Positions 38,130-50,543 of a stretch of DNA of 64,000 bases are shown here, one piece after another. A program made the position numbers and the translations under genes. Source of the DNA: Persicaria tinctoria (Eukaryota; Streptophyta; Magnoliopsida; Caryophyllales; Polygonaceae); assembly GCA_037127255.1 (NCBI GenBank), contig JBANSL010000016.1:6946501-7010500 (forward strand), written 5' to 3'. Position 1 is the stretch's first letter, and each line of letters opens with the position of its first letter. The notes under the pieces were generated by a model. That model ran no database searches and was not told the DNA's origin. It saw only the letters and a program-made list of their open reading frames with translations.

Positions 38130-40090
38130 CTCTCCTTTGCGAAAAATGAGGAGCATATCAGCTTGCACTTCTGATTCAAAATCGACATATAATACCTCTT
38201 GTAGAAAGTCAACTAATTCTGTAAGGTACTCAAAAGCAAGTATCTTTAGCAAAGTAAAATGAAGATGGAAAAGAAAATGAAGAAAAATGTATAAATCCTA
38301 AATTGTAAATGATTTAGCATAGGAATTTACATTGGGTGCATACATGGCAATGAGGAAAGACGTGCTCCTTTAGGACTTGGCTATATAGAGGGTTGTCATA
38401 AAATATTGCAAGATCCTCCTTTCTTTGGAAACACATGTAGACAGCATGTGTATAATCTTTATTTTGATCAGAGGTTCGTCCTACGAGAATACATGGAAGA
38501 ACACCCTAAACCTGATCACTAATGTGAATCATGATATCTATATTATAATACAAACAAAGATGATGATGATGCAGAGAACCACAACTTCTTAACAGTGAGC
38601 GCAAGTGACAGTTCAGAGTCAGAATTTAGAATATATAATTCTCAGTTCAGGCAAAGAAACAATGTCAGAAGCTATAATTCTCAGTTTAGGCAAAGAAACA
38701 ATGTATTTCCTTGAATAATATGGAGTTGAGATCAATGCTAGACAAGAGTGTTGGAGTTACATACTGATAAGGACGACGAAGACCAAATGGCAAATGGAAA
38801 TATTGACAAAATAATATAATAAAGCAGCAGTGTAACCAACAGAAATGGTCATGTGAACTGTGAAGTGTTTAAGCAGCAGTCTAACCAACAGAGATGGTCA
38901 TGTGAAGTGTTTATTCACCTAAAGATATCGCAACTATGCCTCCCATGCGGTACTGAGATGTACAAAGATAGTCAAGCATATCCTTTTCTTCCTCATCAGA
39001 CAGCACCTCTTTAGCCTTTAGCAAGCATATGTGCTCCACAACTTTTTTTGCAACAACAGCCATTAGTTTCCCTTTTTGCAATTCAGTACACCACCAGATA
39101 ACTGAAATTGAACAATAACTATCTCACTGTAAAACTCTTAAGCTACATTTTATCTCCTAGGGAGCAAGAGCATAGTAAATACCAAGAACTTTTGTTTGAA
39201 CTGCACATTCTTTAGAATAGAGAACTATCAAGCTCAAACAAAAATCTATAGCTGAAAAAAGGAAATGTACTTATTTTCCTTGGCAAAATTATGCATTCTT
39301 GTCTAGGAACTAAAGACATCATTCCTCACTGCCAGAATAGAGGAAAGGTTGAAAGAAGAAAAAAAAAACTCGTTCCAAGGCATTTTATCGAGCATTTTAA
39401 GTGCATGATCAAATCACATTTATAAATCATAAATATCAAGACTTTTGGACCTGAACAAACTTCATACAAACATAAAAAAATCAATACAATTATAGTCACA
39501 ACAATTTCCTAGCTTGTTGTTTGTAATTGGGGAGTTTTTTTTCCCCGTTTGAGATGAAAGTTTGACATGGGAGAGAAGCGTATCAAGATTTAAGACGAAA
39601 TTTAATCTAAATCAAGCAAAATAGACCACCAAAGGAAGTAGTCATGAACTAATTTCATGAGAATGACATAGTTCACAGGAATTAGGGTTCACAATATTGG
39701 GCGAAATCAACTCGAGAAACCAAATAAAATAGCATAAGTATTGAATTAACCTCGTGTGCCGATGTTTTCCTTCCAGGGTTGACTGGATTAGTTGGTTAAT
39801 TGGTTCCCCATGAGAGTTGAAAGGCACCGGCTGCCGGATAAGTCGGAGACAACAAGGAAGACAAAGGCCAGGCAAGCAAGGAGGAAGAGGCGGCGATCGG
39901 TAGCGACGAAGGAACTCGAAAGAGGAAGGTTTAAAGAAGGCTAAGATGGAGAGGACAAGCGTCGGATTTGAAACGCGACGAACGCCGGGGACCTGAACCG
40001 GAAGCTAGGAGAGGAAGAGGGAGAGACTACAGTGAAATTGTAGGAGGAATCACGAAGCGTAAAATGGCAGGCGGCGGACGGAAATGAACT
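38130..40090 (-). pseudogene. Captured 5' fragment of a stress-response A/B-barrel (DABB, UP3-like) gene
   Basis: The probable exons are a leader or N-terminal exon (about 40090-39751, no in-frame ATG found), then 39101-38919 (ATG at 39063), 38480-38344 and 38195-38130. From the ATG they give 116 residues in phase: MAVVAKKVVEHICLLKAKEV, LSDEEEKDMLDYLCTSQYRM, DYTHAVYMCFQRKEDLAIFY, SQVLKEHVFPHCH and VDFESEVQADMLLIFRKGE. This matches the first dimeric A/B-barrel domain of UP3-like proteins. The usual second half after FRKGE is missing; read-through adds VGLVPY and a stop. It lies wholly inside the Helitron-like insertion, which explains the truncation. Confidence 0.72.
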
Positions 40091-40619
40091 AATGGTAATT
40101 CTGTAATTATTTCAAGCCCAGGAATCGCAAGGTAGAGAACTAAACAGTTTCAGCCAACCAAATGGTGCCAGCTGTCTCGGGACGTTACTGTTCACAAGGG
40201 AACTGCCGTTTTTTATATATAGAGATTAGAAACGAAAATAAAAGGTTATACGGGTTGTTAAACATCAATTCACGTTTTAACCCAACTATATCGTTTTACG
40301 GAGATGGGATCTAATTATTTTTAATATAATTTTGCATTATAAATAAAATTATATTTATATTTTAATATTTTATACATTTATATTACTATGTTTATAAATT
40401 TATATTATAAAAATGTATGTTAAACAAATTTATTTTCTAAATTAATTGTTTTTTAGTTATTAATAATTTTTAAAATGTAATTTTTCATAATAAAAATGTA
40501 TACATGTGTCAATATAAGTTTATAAGGAATAAATATAAATTTAAAATATTTAATATTGTAAAATTATGTTCAATATTATACTCTATAATACTGAACTCAT
40601 CATGTCTGATGTCAAAACT

Positions 40620-40812
40620 CTTTTGTTATGTGTGAAGGAAGTCTCTTTCTTCCATATTCCCCAAATCGACAATCGAGTGGTTGATAAGGTAACACACATT
40701 AACTACTCGGCATGGAGATCCAACTTCTATAATTATTCAGGTCTCCTTGACCTCGTCAATCAGGACTCATGATGTTATCGGGTAGGGTTCGAATCTTTAC
40801 CCTAACAAAAAA
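40620..40812 (+). repeat. SINE-like repeat with poly(A) tail (unit A)
   Basis: It ends GGGTAGGGTTCGAATCTTTA, CCCTAACA and an A-run. GGTTCGAAT resembles a Pol III box B. The unit B counterpart is 48110-48298, and a short related copy with a real target duplication is 46162-46225, which supports retroposition for this family. Confidence 0.55.
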
Positions 40813-40953
40813 AAAATATAACCTCTAAAATTACAAAGATGCCACTTCCATATGAGTATATGACGTGTTACCCATGACGTCATGTTGCGATCTAAAAATA
40901 CATAAATAATAATATTGTAATTAAAATTTTAAATATATCGATATTAATTGATA

Positions 40954-41174
40954 CTCTTTCTCTTAATTAAAACCTGATGTTTTACTATTTACACGTGCTT
41001 TTGTAGGTGTTAAAAACTACATAAAATATTATTTTTTTAAAAATAATTTAATATGTATTACTATTAAGTATGAATTTATAAAAATAAATGTAAAAAAAGT
41101 TAATATTTTATATATTTTTATCATCATAAAAAAGCGTCCATGAATAATAGTGATATGTTTTAATTAATAGAGAG
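40954..41174. mobile_element. Stowaway-like MITE (unit A copy)
   Basis: Flanking TA at 40952-40953 and 41175-41176 encloses a segment with TTAATTAAAAC near one end and its complement near the other. The unit B copy is 48906-49127. Confidence 0.7.
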
Positions 41175-42606
41175 TAGTAAATAATAAAAACTATATAAAA
41201 TATTACTATAACTTTTACAATGACAAAAACTATATAAAATATTAACTTTTTTTATATATAGACTCTCAGTATTCATGGTTTATTCTTGGTCTTCCACAAC
41301 AAAGAGAGCAGTAAATAATAAAAGTTACTCCGTAATATTTTATATAGATTTTTCCATGTTCTTGGAATTCACGGTTTATTCCTGGTCTTCCACAACTACC
41401 ACTTCGTCGTTTGTTTTTGCTGAGAGGGCATTTGTGTTCGGGTTATCTTCCTTAGTTTATAGTTTTTTGTTGTATTATGATGGTTAGACTTAGTCTGGTT
41501 AGTCTATCACCTAATTATTCCGATCACTCGATTTACCTTGTTAAAAAAAAACGTTACTTGAGCTTGTTTTTTACTCCATTATATAATAATATACATTAAA
41601 TTCGGACATTTATGATTATAGGTGAATCATCAAATAATGTTTTTAGGTGGTCATGATTCAGTCGATCCCTATATAAATAAATACATGAAAATGAGTGAAA
41701 ATGGAATGCACGATTCGATCAATTCAATAGATCCAACTCACATTTCCATTTGAAGGTCGTTTTAAATTGCTTCTTAAAGGGTCAATGGATTTTTGAGCCT
41801 TGGCAATTCATTGCGCGGGAAATACCGTTGGCTAGCGCGCTTAAATTTGGTGGTGATAGGAATCCTTTGGGTTGATTGTGGAGTCAAAAATAAAAATAAA
41901 ATACTCCCTCCGTCTAGGGGTGTAGTTTATAGATAGTCCAGACGTATTGGAAAAGATACTCAAGAGATTTTTAATCGTACGAAGACTTAACTCATCAGCA
42001 CGTCCAAAAACGAGCGTATCATCTGCAAATGAGAGGAATGGAATAGGACTACTATTGTTTGTAAATTTGATTTCTATCAATGGGTCACATTCCAATGATT
42101 CATGTTGCAACATTCTTCCTAATAGCTCCATAACCAATACAAAAATATATGGTGCAAGAGAATCTCCTTGTCGAATTCCCGTAGAAGTTTGAAATGTACG
42201 TCCAGGCAAGTTATTTACTAAAACAGAGAAACTAGTTTTAGTCAAACAGGTCATAACCCAATTAATCCATTTATGAAATTGATTTTCTTTGAACTAATAT
42301 TTATTTAATTGTATAATATTAATTTATTTAATTATTAATATTTTATTTTTTTAAAATCGCGTCATGGTATGACTGTATGAGAACTATGCTAGTTGGTATT
42401 TGGTATTATTTTGAGTCATTTTTCCTAGTTATTGTAATTTATTTATTTCATTTTATAATTAGAGGAATTGGTTCTCCCAAAAAAAAAAGGAATTGTAGGA
42501 GTTAATTAATTTATTAATTTTACTAATTTAATTTATGGGCTAGTATCCTAGTTTCTGTCTTGTTTATTTATACTTTGGTTTTCGTTTGTTGCTTTTTAAT
42601 GTATAA

Positions 42607-44818
42607 CTAGTACGATTCCCGCGCCATGGCGCATTTTTTTAAAACTAAAATATAATATATAAAAATATTAATAAATGTTAAGATAAAAATCATAAAAAAA
42701 AAGCTTTACAATAAATGTATCTTATAATTATCTCAGAATTTTTTTAAAAATCTTATGTAGAGTATAATACATAAATATAGAGATTTTAAATTACTTAGTA
42801 ATAATAATATCAATATCATTATAACATTGTTTAATTGTGATGTGTCATAATCCATAATTATTCAATGTTTTGAATTAAGTCCAATAGTTAGTAAATAAAT
42901 TTGATTAAACCCAATAGTTATATTAGATTAAATTCAATGTTTTGAATTAAGCCCAATAGTTAGTAAAATTAAAGGAAAAAAAAGAATTAAAGAAAATGAA
43001 TAAAAAAGGAGAATTAAAGAAAATAAAAAAAATGAAAAAAATAATAATGATTAGTTAAGACTCCTAAAATGTCTCTAAGAATGACACATCATCCTAAACT
43101 CTTCTAAATTAAGAGTTTATATAGATATAGATAGTTAGTAAAATTAAAGGAAAAAAAAAGAATTAAAGAAAAATGAATAAAAAAGGAGAATTAAAGAAAA
43201 TAAAAAAAATGAAAAAAAAATAATGATTAGTTAAGACTACTAAAATGTGTCTAAAAATGACACATCATCCTAAACTCTTCTAAATTAAGAGTTTATGTAG
43301 ATAGTTAGTAAATAAATTTGATTAAACCCAATAGTTATATTAGATTAAATTCAATGTTTTGAATTAAGCCCAATAGTTAGTAAAATTAAAGGAAAAAAAA
43401 AGAATTAAAGAAAAATGAATAAAAAAGGAGAATTAAAGAAAAAAAATAAAATAATGATTAGTTAAGACTACTAAAATGTGTCTAAGAATGACACATCATC
43501 CTAAACTCTTCTAAATTAAGAGTTTATTCGGGTCAAAATTTTCGGGTTCGGGTCGGAAATATTTCGGGTCTGTCGGGTCGGGTCACCGGGTCGGGTTGTG
43601 TTTTGACAGGTCTATCCTAAACTCTTCTAAATTAAGAGTTTATATAGATATAGATAGTTAGTAAAATTAAAGGGAAAAAAAAAAGAATTAAAGAAAAATG
43701 AATAAAAAAGGAGAATTAAAGAAAATAAAAAAAAAGAAAAAAAAATAATGATTAGTTAAGACTCCTAAAATGTGTCTAAGAATGACACATCATCCTAAAC
43801 TCTTCTAAATTAAGAGTTTATATAGATAGTTAGTAAATAAATTTGATTAAACCCAATAGTTATATTAGATTAAATTCAATGTTTTGAATTAAGCCCAATA
43901 GTTAGTAAAATTAAAGGAAAAAAAAAAGAATTAAAGAAAAATGAATAAAAAAGGAGAATTAAAGAAAATGAAAAAAATAATAATGATTAGTTAAGACTCT
44001 TAAAATGTATCTAAGAATGACACATCATCCTAAACTCTTCTAAATTAAGAGTTTATATAGATAGTTAGTAAAATTAAAGGAAAAAAAAAGAATTAAAGAA
44101 AAATGAATAAAAAAGGAGAATTAAAGAAAATAAAAAAAATGAAAAAAATAATAATGATTAGTTAAGACTCCTAAAATGTCTTTAAGAATGACACATCATC
44201 CTAAACTCTTCTAAATTAAGAGTTTATATAAATAGTTAGTAAAATTAAAGGAAAAAAAAAAGAATTAAAGAAAAATGAATAAAAAAGGAGAATTAAAGAA
44301 AATAAAAAAAATGAAAAAAATAATAATGATTAGTTAAGACTCCTAAAATGTCTCTAAGAATGACACATCATCATAAACTCTTCTAAATTAAGAGTTTATA
44401 TAGATAGTTAGTAAAATTAAAGAAAAAAAGAATTAAAGAAAAATGAATAAAAAAGGAGAATTAAAGAAAATAAAAAAAATGAAAATAATAATAATGATTA
44501 GTTCAGACTCCTAAAATGTCTCTAAGAATGACACATCATCTTAAACTCTTCTAAATTAAGAGTTTATATAGATAGTTAGTAAATAAATTTGATTAAACCC
44601 AATAGTTATATTAGATTAAATTCAATGTTTTGAATTAAGCCCAATAGTTAGTAAAATTAAAGGAAAAAAAAATTAAAGAAAAATGAATAAAAAAGGAGAA
44701 TTAAAGAAAATAAAAAAAATGAAAATAATAATAATGATTAGTTAAGACTCCTAAAATGTCTCTAAGAATGACACATCATCATAAACTCTTCTAAATTAAG
44801 AGTTTATATAGATATAGA
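42607..44818 (-). mobile_element. Helitron with canonical ends and amplified 5' terminus (2,212 bp)
   Basis: Unit A shows the empty site (GTATAA|TTGTAG near 33779). In B the reverse strand reads CTACAA, TCTATATCTATATAAACTCT ... GCGCCATGGCGCGGG, AATCGTA, CTAG, then TTATAC. This gives a 5' TC, a perfect 12-bp palindromic 3' hairpin stem 7-10 bp before CTAG, and insertion between A and T without duplication. It encodes no protein. Most of the interior is a tandem array of its own 5' end. Confidence 0.92.
42965..44818 (-). repeat. Tandem array of Helitron 5'-terminal units (about 10 copies)
   Basis: The motif TAAACTCTTCTAAATTAAGA, which is the complement of the element's 5' terminus, recurs at about 43093, 43269, 43500, 43616, 43794, 44029, 44200, 44372, 44540 and 44780. 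Short units are about 168-178 bp; long units of about 231-240 bp carry an extra ~65-70 bp block (AACCCAATAGTTATATTAGA). Between copies 3 and 4 there is a GGGTCGGGT-rich insert (43527-43615). Confidence 0.93.
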
Positions 44819-45966
44819 TTGTAGTGTAGAATATTTTCAATTGCGGTGTTAAATAGATGGATAATTATATCAATTGCGGTGTTAAATAGATGGATAATTA
44901 TATTGGGTTCAATCAATTTTAATAAATGAGATACTCCGGTAGTAGATATGTGTATTTATTACTATGCTTCATGAGTAGTTGTAACTTGTAATAGTTCGAT
45001 GAATACTCGTGAAGCATATGCGTGTACTGTTGTTGTACAAGTTTTAATTGTACAAATTTTAAAGAGGGTTGTACGTTAGTAGTTGCCTAATTTAATAATG
45101 TAGTAAATGAGAGAGGTTGGATTTATTATGTTTTTGAATTATAAGATTTGTACAAGCATATGCTTCATGAGGGTTGTTCGTTAGTAGACTAGTAGTTGCC
45201 ATCAAATATGGATTCATCGTCATAAAAAAAATATTATAAAATCAGATTAATTAAACTTTTAACATTTACAAAAGTTTAAGTTATTCTGAGTATATATATA
45301 GGTCATTCATGTGGCAATTTAAGAAAAAAAAACAAAATCAATAAAAATTACTATAAAATATTAAAATATATAGTCCACGTGGTGGTAGAATCTTTTCAAT
45401 AAATATTAATTGTTTACCTCTAGTTTTCTAGAGAGGGAGAGCAAGAATCAAGTCGGATGAGACTCCGGTTGAACTTCGGTCGGTCACCATGGACTCCTCC
45501 TACACTGGAACTCGGTTGCTCTTGGATAATTCGGTCCCATCCGGCTTACTGTTTGCCGTCGTCACCGACGTTCTGATCAGGACTTGACACAACTGTCAAC
45601 CCCACTCACCACTTTCTCCCCTCTCTTGGTTGTCGACGGGGTTTTGAGATACGGCTCGCTCTTGCCTTGTTGCAGGGACAACAACTCTATCCTCAAGAAA
45701 ATAACTAAGAGAAATAAAAATTATGAAAAAGTAACTGTTGTTCGCCGTCGTCGCCAACATTCTGGTCAAGACTTGACATAACTGTCAACCCCACTCGCCC
45801 ACTTTCTCCCCTCTCTTGGTTGTCGGCGGAGGTCTGAGATACGGCTCGTCCTTGCTTTGTTGCAGAGAAACAACTCTGTCCTCAAGAATCGCCCTTGCCT
45901 CCCTTGCCTTGTTGTTGCAGGGACAACAACTCTGCCCTCAAGAAAATAACTAAGAGACATAAAAAC

Positions 45967-46256
45967 CAAGGGCGAATCCTGGACCGACTTATCGAGGATG
46001 CTCGAAGATAAATGTTTTACCATTTCGAGGATACTTAAAGATAATTTTTTTATTATTATTTTTATGGATGGGGATGCTTGAGGGTAAAATTTTTAAAATT
46101 AACACTAAAATTTTTTTTAAAAAAATTGTGGGGATGCTTTAGCATCACCAACCATTAACATCATCCGTAAGGATGCTGTCGGGTAGAGCTCGCTCGCCCG
46201 AATTCTTTCCCAATCAAAAAAAAAAATCACCAACCATTAACATAGATCCGCCCCTG
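45967..46256. mobile_element. hAT-type MITE (unit B copy, interrupted)
   Basis: It has the same ATAAAAAC duplication (45959-45966 and 46257-46264) and the same ends as the unit A copy. It is longer because a 64-bp SINE copy plus an 18-bp duplication landed inside it. Confidence 0.9.
46162..46225 (+). mobile_element. 5'-truncated SINE copy with 18-bp target duplication
   Basis: ATCACCAACCATTAACAT is present at 46144-46161 and again at 46226-46243, but only once in unit A. Between the copies lie GGATGCTGTCGGGTAGAGCT, CCCGAATTCTTTCCC and a poly(A) run. Poly(A) plus a long target duplication is the mark of LINE-driven retroposition. Confidence 0.9.
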
Positions 46257-47135
46257 ATAAAAACTATGAAAAGGTGAAGCTAATGGGATTTGAAATCATG
46301 ACCTCATGGAAATAATTACACCTTACCAACTAATTTAAGTTTTCTTTATGATTCTTTTTTTTTTTCACACTCTTTTATCCCTAAAATTAGTAAAAAAATA
46401 ACCAAAACAATCCGAATTTTTTTTAAAAAAAAACTATGGTTTTCTTCAGAGCTAGGGGGGACTGGCGCCGCCCCGAGCCCCTCTAGGTCCGCCACTGACG
46501 GAGTAGCTAAAACTAATAGGATAACTTGAGTTAATAGATTAAGTGTCTTAAATATATGTGTTCATAATTTACTCACTCAGTAACGAAATAATTAGCCTAC
46601 CTTTTGATCACTTTTTCATGTAAAAAAAAAATATTTGTCCCTTTAAACAACATTAATGACAAAAATTTCTAATTTTATCAATTCATCTCATTAATTATAT
46701 TTGATTTCCAAGTGTTTGGTAACCTAGCTAATATAATAGCTGATACAAACTAGCAGATGAGATATAAGAAAATGAATAGATTTGTGAAAAGTTTGGGGTA
46801 AGTAGCTCTTGAAAATCAAATTGAAAAAACTAATTAAACTAAAATCTTATATTTAACTTATATAAAACTACAAAATATTAAAACCAAAAGTTTTGAAAAG
46901 CTACGTACATTGCCAAACGAATCCTTAAACATAAATTACAAAGGGGACAGATTAGTTTTTTTTTTAATACAAGTTAAGGATTTAAAAGGTGTCATGCCCT
47001 ACTAATCCACCATCAAATGACATCCCCTAACATGGGAAAGAAGTTACGAGTTCGACATGGTTTTCTCGTGCTCCATCATATATTAGAAAATCGATATATT
47101 TAAATCTTTTTTTTTCCTCTTGACATACTGAGTAT

Positions 47136-47351
47136 CAGGGGCGGATCTACATGTAAATGGGGATGCTCAAGCATCCCCAAAAAAAAAAAAATTTTATTTT
47201 TAGTGTTAATTTCTTCATTTTTTTCGTCAAGCATTCCCAACTCGGGAAAAAAAATTACAAAAGAATTATTTTTTTACCCTTAAACATTCTCGGAATGATG
47301 AAAATTTTACCTTTAAGTATCCCCGGAATGACGGTCCAAGATCCGCCCCTG
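47136..47351. mobile_element. hAT-type MITE present only in unit B
   Basis: The ends are CAGGGGCGGATCT and AGATCCGCCCCTG (perfect inverse). The 8-bp duplication is CTGAGTAT (47128-47135) / CGGAGTAT (47352-47359). It is related to the 35306 and 45967 elements and carries the same GGGGATGCT motif. Confidence 0.88.
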
Positions 47352-47384
47352 CGGAGTATATTAGAAAATCCAAAGTTTACGTAC

Positions 47385-47529
47385 CTTGAAGGCTTGAACT
47401 TGGTTGTTGGAATTCCTGATCTAGCATCCGTGTTTTGGGCAATCTCTTGTACACGTAGAGGATGAAGAGTAAGGCTAAGGTGTCACCCCAAGTTGCATAT
47501 TGTAATGTGTAAAGAGTTTTGGATACCAT
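47385..47529 (-). other. Exon-like ORF, unit B copy (unidentified)
   Basis: It is identical by eye to 36207-36351, including the ATG and the GTACGT donor. The sequence beyond the donor differs between units because of local insertions in B. Function is unknown. Confidence 0.3.
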
Positions 47530-48292
47530 GTGGAAAATGTGAAACTTTAGGGGTATATGGCGTAATTTCTCCCTTTTGTTCTAATTGAACGATTACGTTT
47601 TTTTTTTGGTCAGGTAAATTGAACGATTACTTTTGACTGTTCGACAAACGAGATATTGACAATATGATAAGGCCAACTATATGACTACATCTTTTGATTA
47701 AAGATTAGAAACGAAAATAAAAGGTTATAGGGGTTGTTAAACATCAATTCACGTTTTAACCCAACTATATCATTTTATGGAGATGGGATCTAATTATTTT
47801 TAATATAACTTTGCATTATAAATAAAATTATATTTATATTTTATATATTTATATTACTATATATGTTTATAAATTTATATTATAAAAATGTATGTTAAAC
47901 AAATTTATTTTCTAAATTAATTGTTTTTTAGTTATTAATAATTTTTAAAATGTAATTTTTCATAATAAAAATGTATACATGTGTCAATAGAAGTTTATAA
48001 AGAATAAATATAAATTTAAAATATTTAATATTGTAAAATTATGTTCAATATTATACTCTATAATACTGAACTCATCATGTCTGATGTCAAAACTCTCTTG
48101 TTAGGTGCATGTGAAGGAAGTCTCTTTCTGCCATATTCCCCAAATCGACAATCGAGTAACTGATAAGGTTACACATATTAACTACTCGGCCTGTGGGGAT
48201 CCAACATCTATAATGATTCAAGTCTCCTTGACCTCATCAATCAGGACTCAGGATGTTATCGAGTAGGGTCATCTCACCCGAATCTTTACCCT

Positions 48293-48758
<466 letters not shown>

Positions 48759-48905
48759 CATATATATATATATAACCTCTAAATTACAAAGATGCCACTT
48801 CCATATGACGTGTTACCCATGACGTCATGTTGCGATCTAAAAATACATAAATAATACGGAGTAATATTGTAATTAAAGTTTTAAATATATCTATATTAAT
48901 TGATA

Positions 48906-49127
48906 CTCCGTCCCTTTATTAAAACATGATGTTTTACTATTCACACATGTTTTTTTAGGTGTTAAAAACTACATAAAATATTAATTTTTTAAAATAATTT
49001 AATACGTATTATTATTAAGTATGAAAATATAAAAATAAATGTAAAAAAAGTTAATATTTTATATATTTTTTATCATTATAAAAAAGAGTCCATGAATAAT
49101 AACGATATGTTTTTAATTAATAGAGAG
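48906..49127. mobile_element. Stowaway-like MITE (unit B copy)
   Basis: TA at 48904-48905 and 49128-49129 flanks the segment, with ends CTCCGTCCCTTTATTAAAAC and ATTAATAGAGAG. It is orthologous to 40954-41174. Confidence 0.7.
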
Positions 49128-49513
49128 TAGTAAATAATAAAAACTATATAAAATTTTAACTTTTAGAATGACAAAAACTATATAATTAAAATATTAACTT
49201 TTTTTTATACAGACTCTCAATATTCATGGTTTATTCCTGGTCTTCCACAACAAAGAGAGTAGTAAATAATAAAAGTTACTCCATAATATTTTATATAGAT
49301 TTTCCCATGTTCTCGGAATTCACGGTTTATTTTTGGTCTTCCACGACTTCAACTTCGTCGTCTGTTTTTTATAAGAGGGCATTTGTGTTCGGGTTATCTT
49401 CCTTAGTTTTGAATTTTTTTGTTGTATTATGACAGTTAGACTTAGACCGGTTAGTCTATCACCTAATTATTCCGGTCACTCGATTTACCATGTAAAGGTA
49501 TTTAGAATTCTTA

Positions 49514-50162
49514 GAACAACCCCAAGAGATGTGCTATAATAGAGAAAAGATGGAATTTAGAGAAAAAAAACCCATTTTTTGTCCCCAACAGATTATGCAA
49601 ATCAATCTGCAAAATAGACAAAGGGATGAAAAATGGAAAAAAAATCTGTAAATTTGTGGGAATAAGTTTCATCTCTATAATTGAATGTTTGCACTTCTCC
49701 CCATGGCCAATTTATTGCTAGGGAGCTTATTGTCCAAACCAATCTGATTTTTGTTCCAAGTTTCTCTTGCTGTTCCAAACCAATCTGATTTTTTGTTCCA
49801 AGTTGCTGTTCGGATTTTTTGCTGTTAGAAATAAGTAAAAAAGATGTTATAAATGTTTGAAGTTTTAAAAACCTTAATTAGTAATATATAATGTTATAAA
49901 TAAGTAAAAAAAAATGTTAGAAATTATGTTTAAAATGTTGTTAGAAATGTGAGGCTAAATATTATAATTAAGATTAAAATAATATTTTATAAATGTAGAA
50001 TTAAATATCCTTAATAAATGCATTTATTTATTATACTGTATAATAAATATAAAAATCTGTGAAATAGAGAAGTTGTTGGAGTTTGAGTTAATTTTTTTTT
50101 TAGAGATTTTAACATTTTTATCTGTATTTTAGAGTTTTTTAAAGAAGCTGTTGGGTTTGCTC
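49514..50162. mobile_element. PIF/Harbinger-like insertion in unit B
   Basis: TTA at 49511-49513 and 50163-50165 flanks ends GAACAACCCCAAGAG and (inverse) GAGCAAACCCAACAG, similar to plant MITEs beginning GAGCATCTCCAACAG. Unit A lacks the segment. About 20 extra bases on the left are unexplained, so the borders are less secure. Confidence 0.55.
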
Positions 50163-50543
50163 TTACCTTGTTAAAAAAAAAGTTACTTGAGCTTGTTTTT
50201 TACTCCATTATATAATAATATACATTAAATTCGGACATTTATGATTATAGGTGAATCATCAAATAATGTTTTTAGGTGGTCATGATTCAGTCGATCCCTA
50301 TATAAATAAATACATGAAAATGAGTGAAAATGGAATGCACGATTCGATCAATTCAATAGATCCAACTCACATTTCCATTTGAAGGTCGTTTTAAATTGCT
50401 TCTTAAAGGGTCAGTGGATTTTTGAGCCTTGGCAATTCATTGCGCGGGAAATACCGTTGGCTAGCGCGCTTAAATTTGGTGGTGATAGGAATCCTTTGGG
50501 TTGATTGTGGAGTCAAAAATAAAAATAAAATACTCCCTCCGTC

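Larger units (their letters stand above)
36527..40225 (-). mobile_element. Helitron-like element carrying gene fragments (3,699 bp)
   Basis: Unit B has the empty site: its reverse strand reads CGTTTCTAA|TCTTTAATC at 47700/47701. In A the reverse strand reads CTAA, then TCTCTATATATAAAAAACGG ... ACCACTAG, then TCTTTAATC. That is a 5' TC end, a 3' CTAG end and insertion exactly between A and T with no target duplication, the Helitron rules. Three bases (AGA) of junction ambiguity remain. A clear 3' hairpin is not seen, which weakens the call. Inside, in the same orientation, lie a leader, exons and introns of an A/B-barrel gene fragment and another exon-like block at 37669-37916. No RepHel protein is encoded, so it is non-autonomous. 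Confidence 0.75.
33101..41920. repeat. Tandem segmental duplication, unit A
   Basis: This unit aligns with unit B (41921-50552) along its whole length in the same orientation. It begins inside the LINE reverse transcriptase at TGTAGTTTATAGATAG. It ends at the junction where ...CCGTCTAGGGG meets TGTAGTTTATAG. Shared blocks are 33101-33786, 33787-34048, 34475-36526 and 40226-41920. Segments found only in A are the 418-bp TIR element (34049-34466) and the 3,699-bp Helitron-like insertion (36527-40225). Confidence 0.93.

Noticed and set aside
43520..43620. GGGTCGGGT repeats as a telomere-like or G-quadruplex array
   Set aside because: It is one short insert within the Helitron array, likely from another transposon; not telomeric sequence.
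42965..44818. CRISPR-like array
   Set aside because: The units are contiguous A-rich repeats with no unique spacers, in plant nuclear DNA; the Helitron explanation fits.
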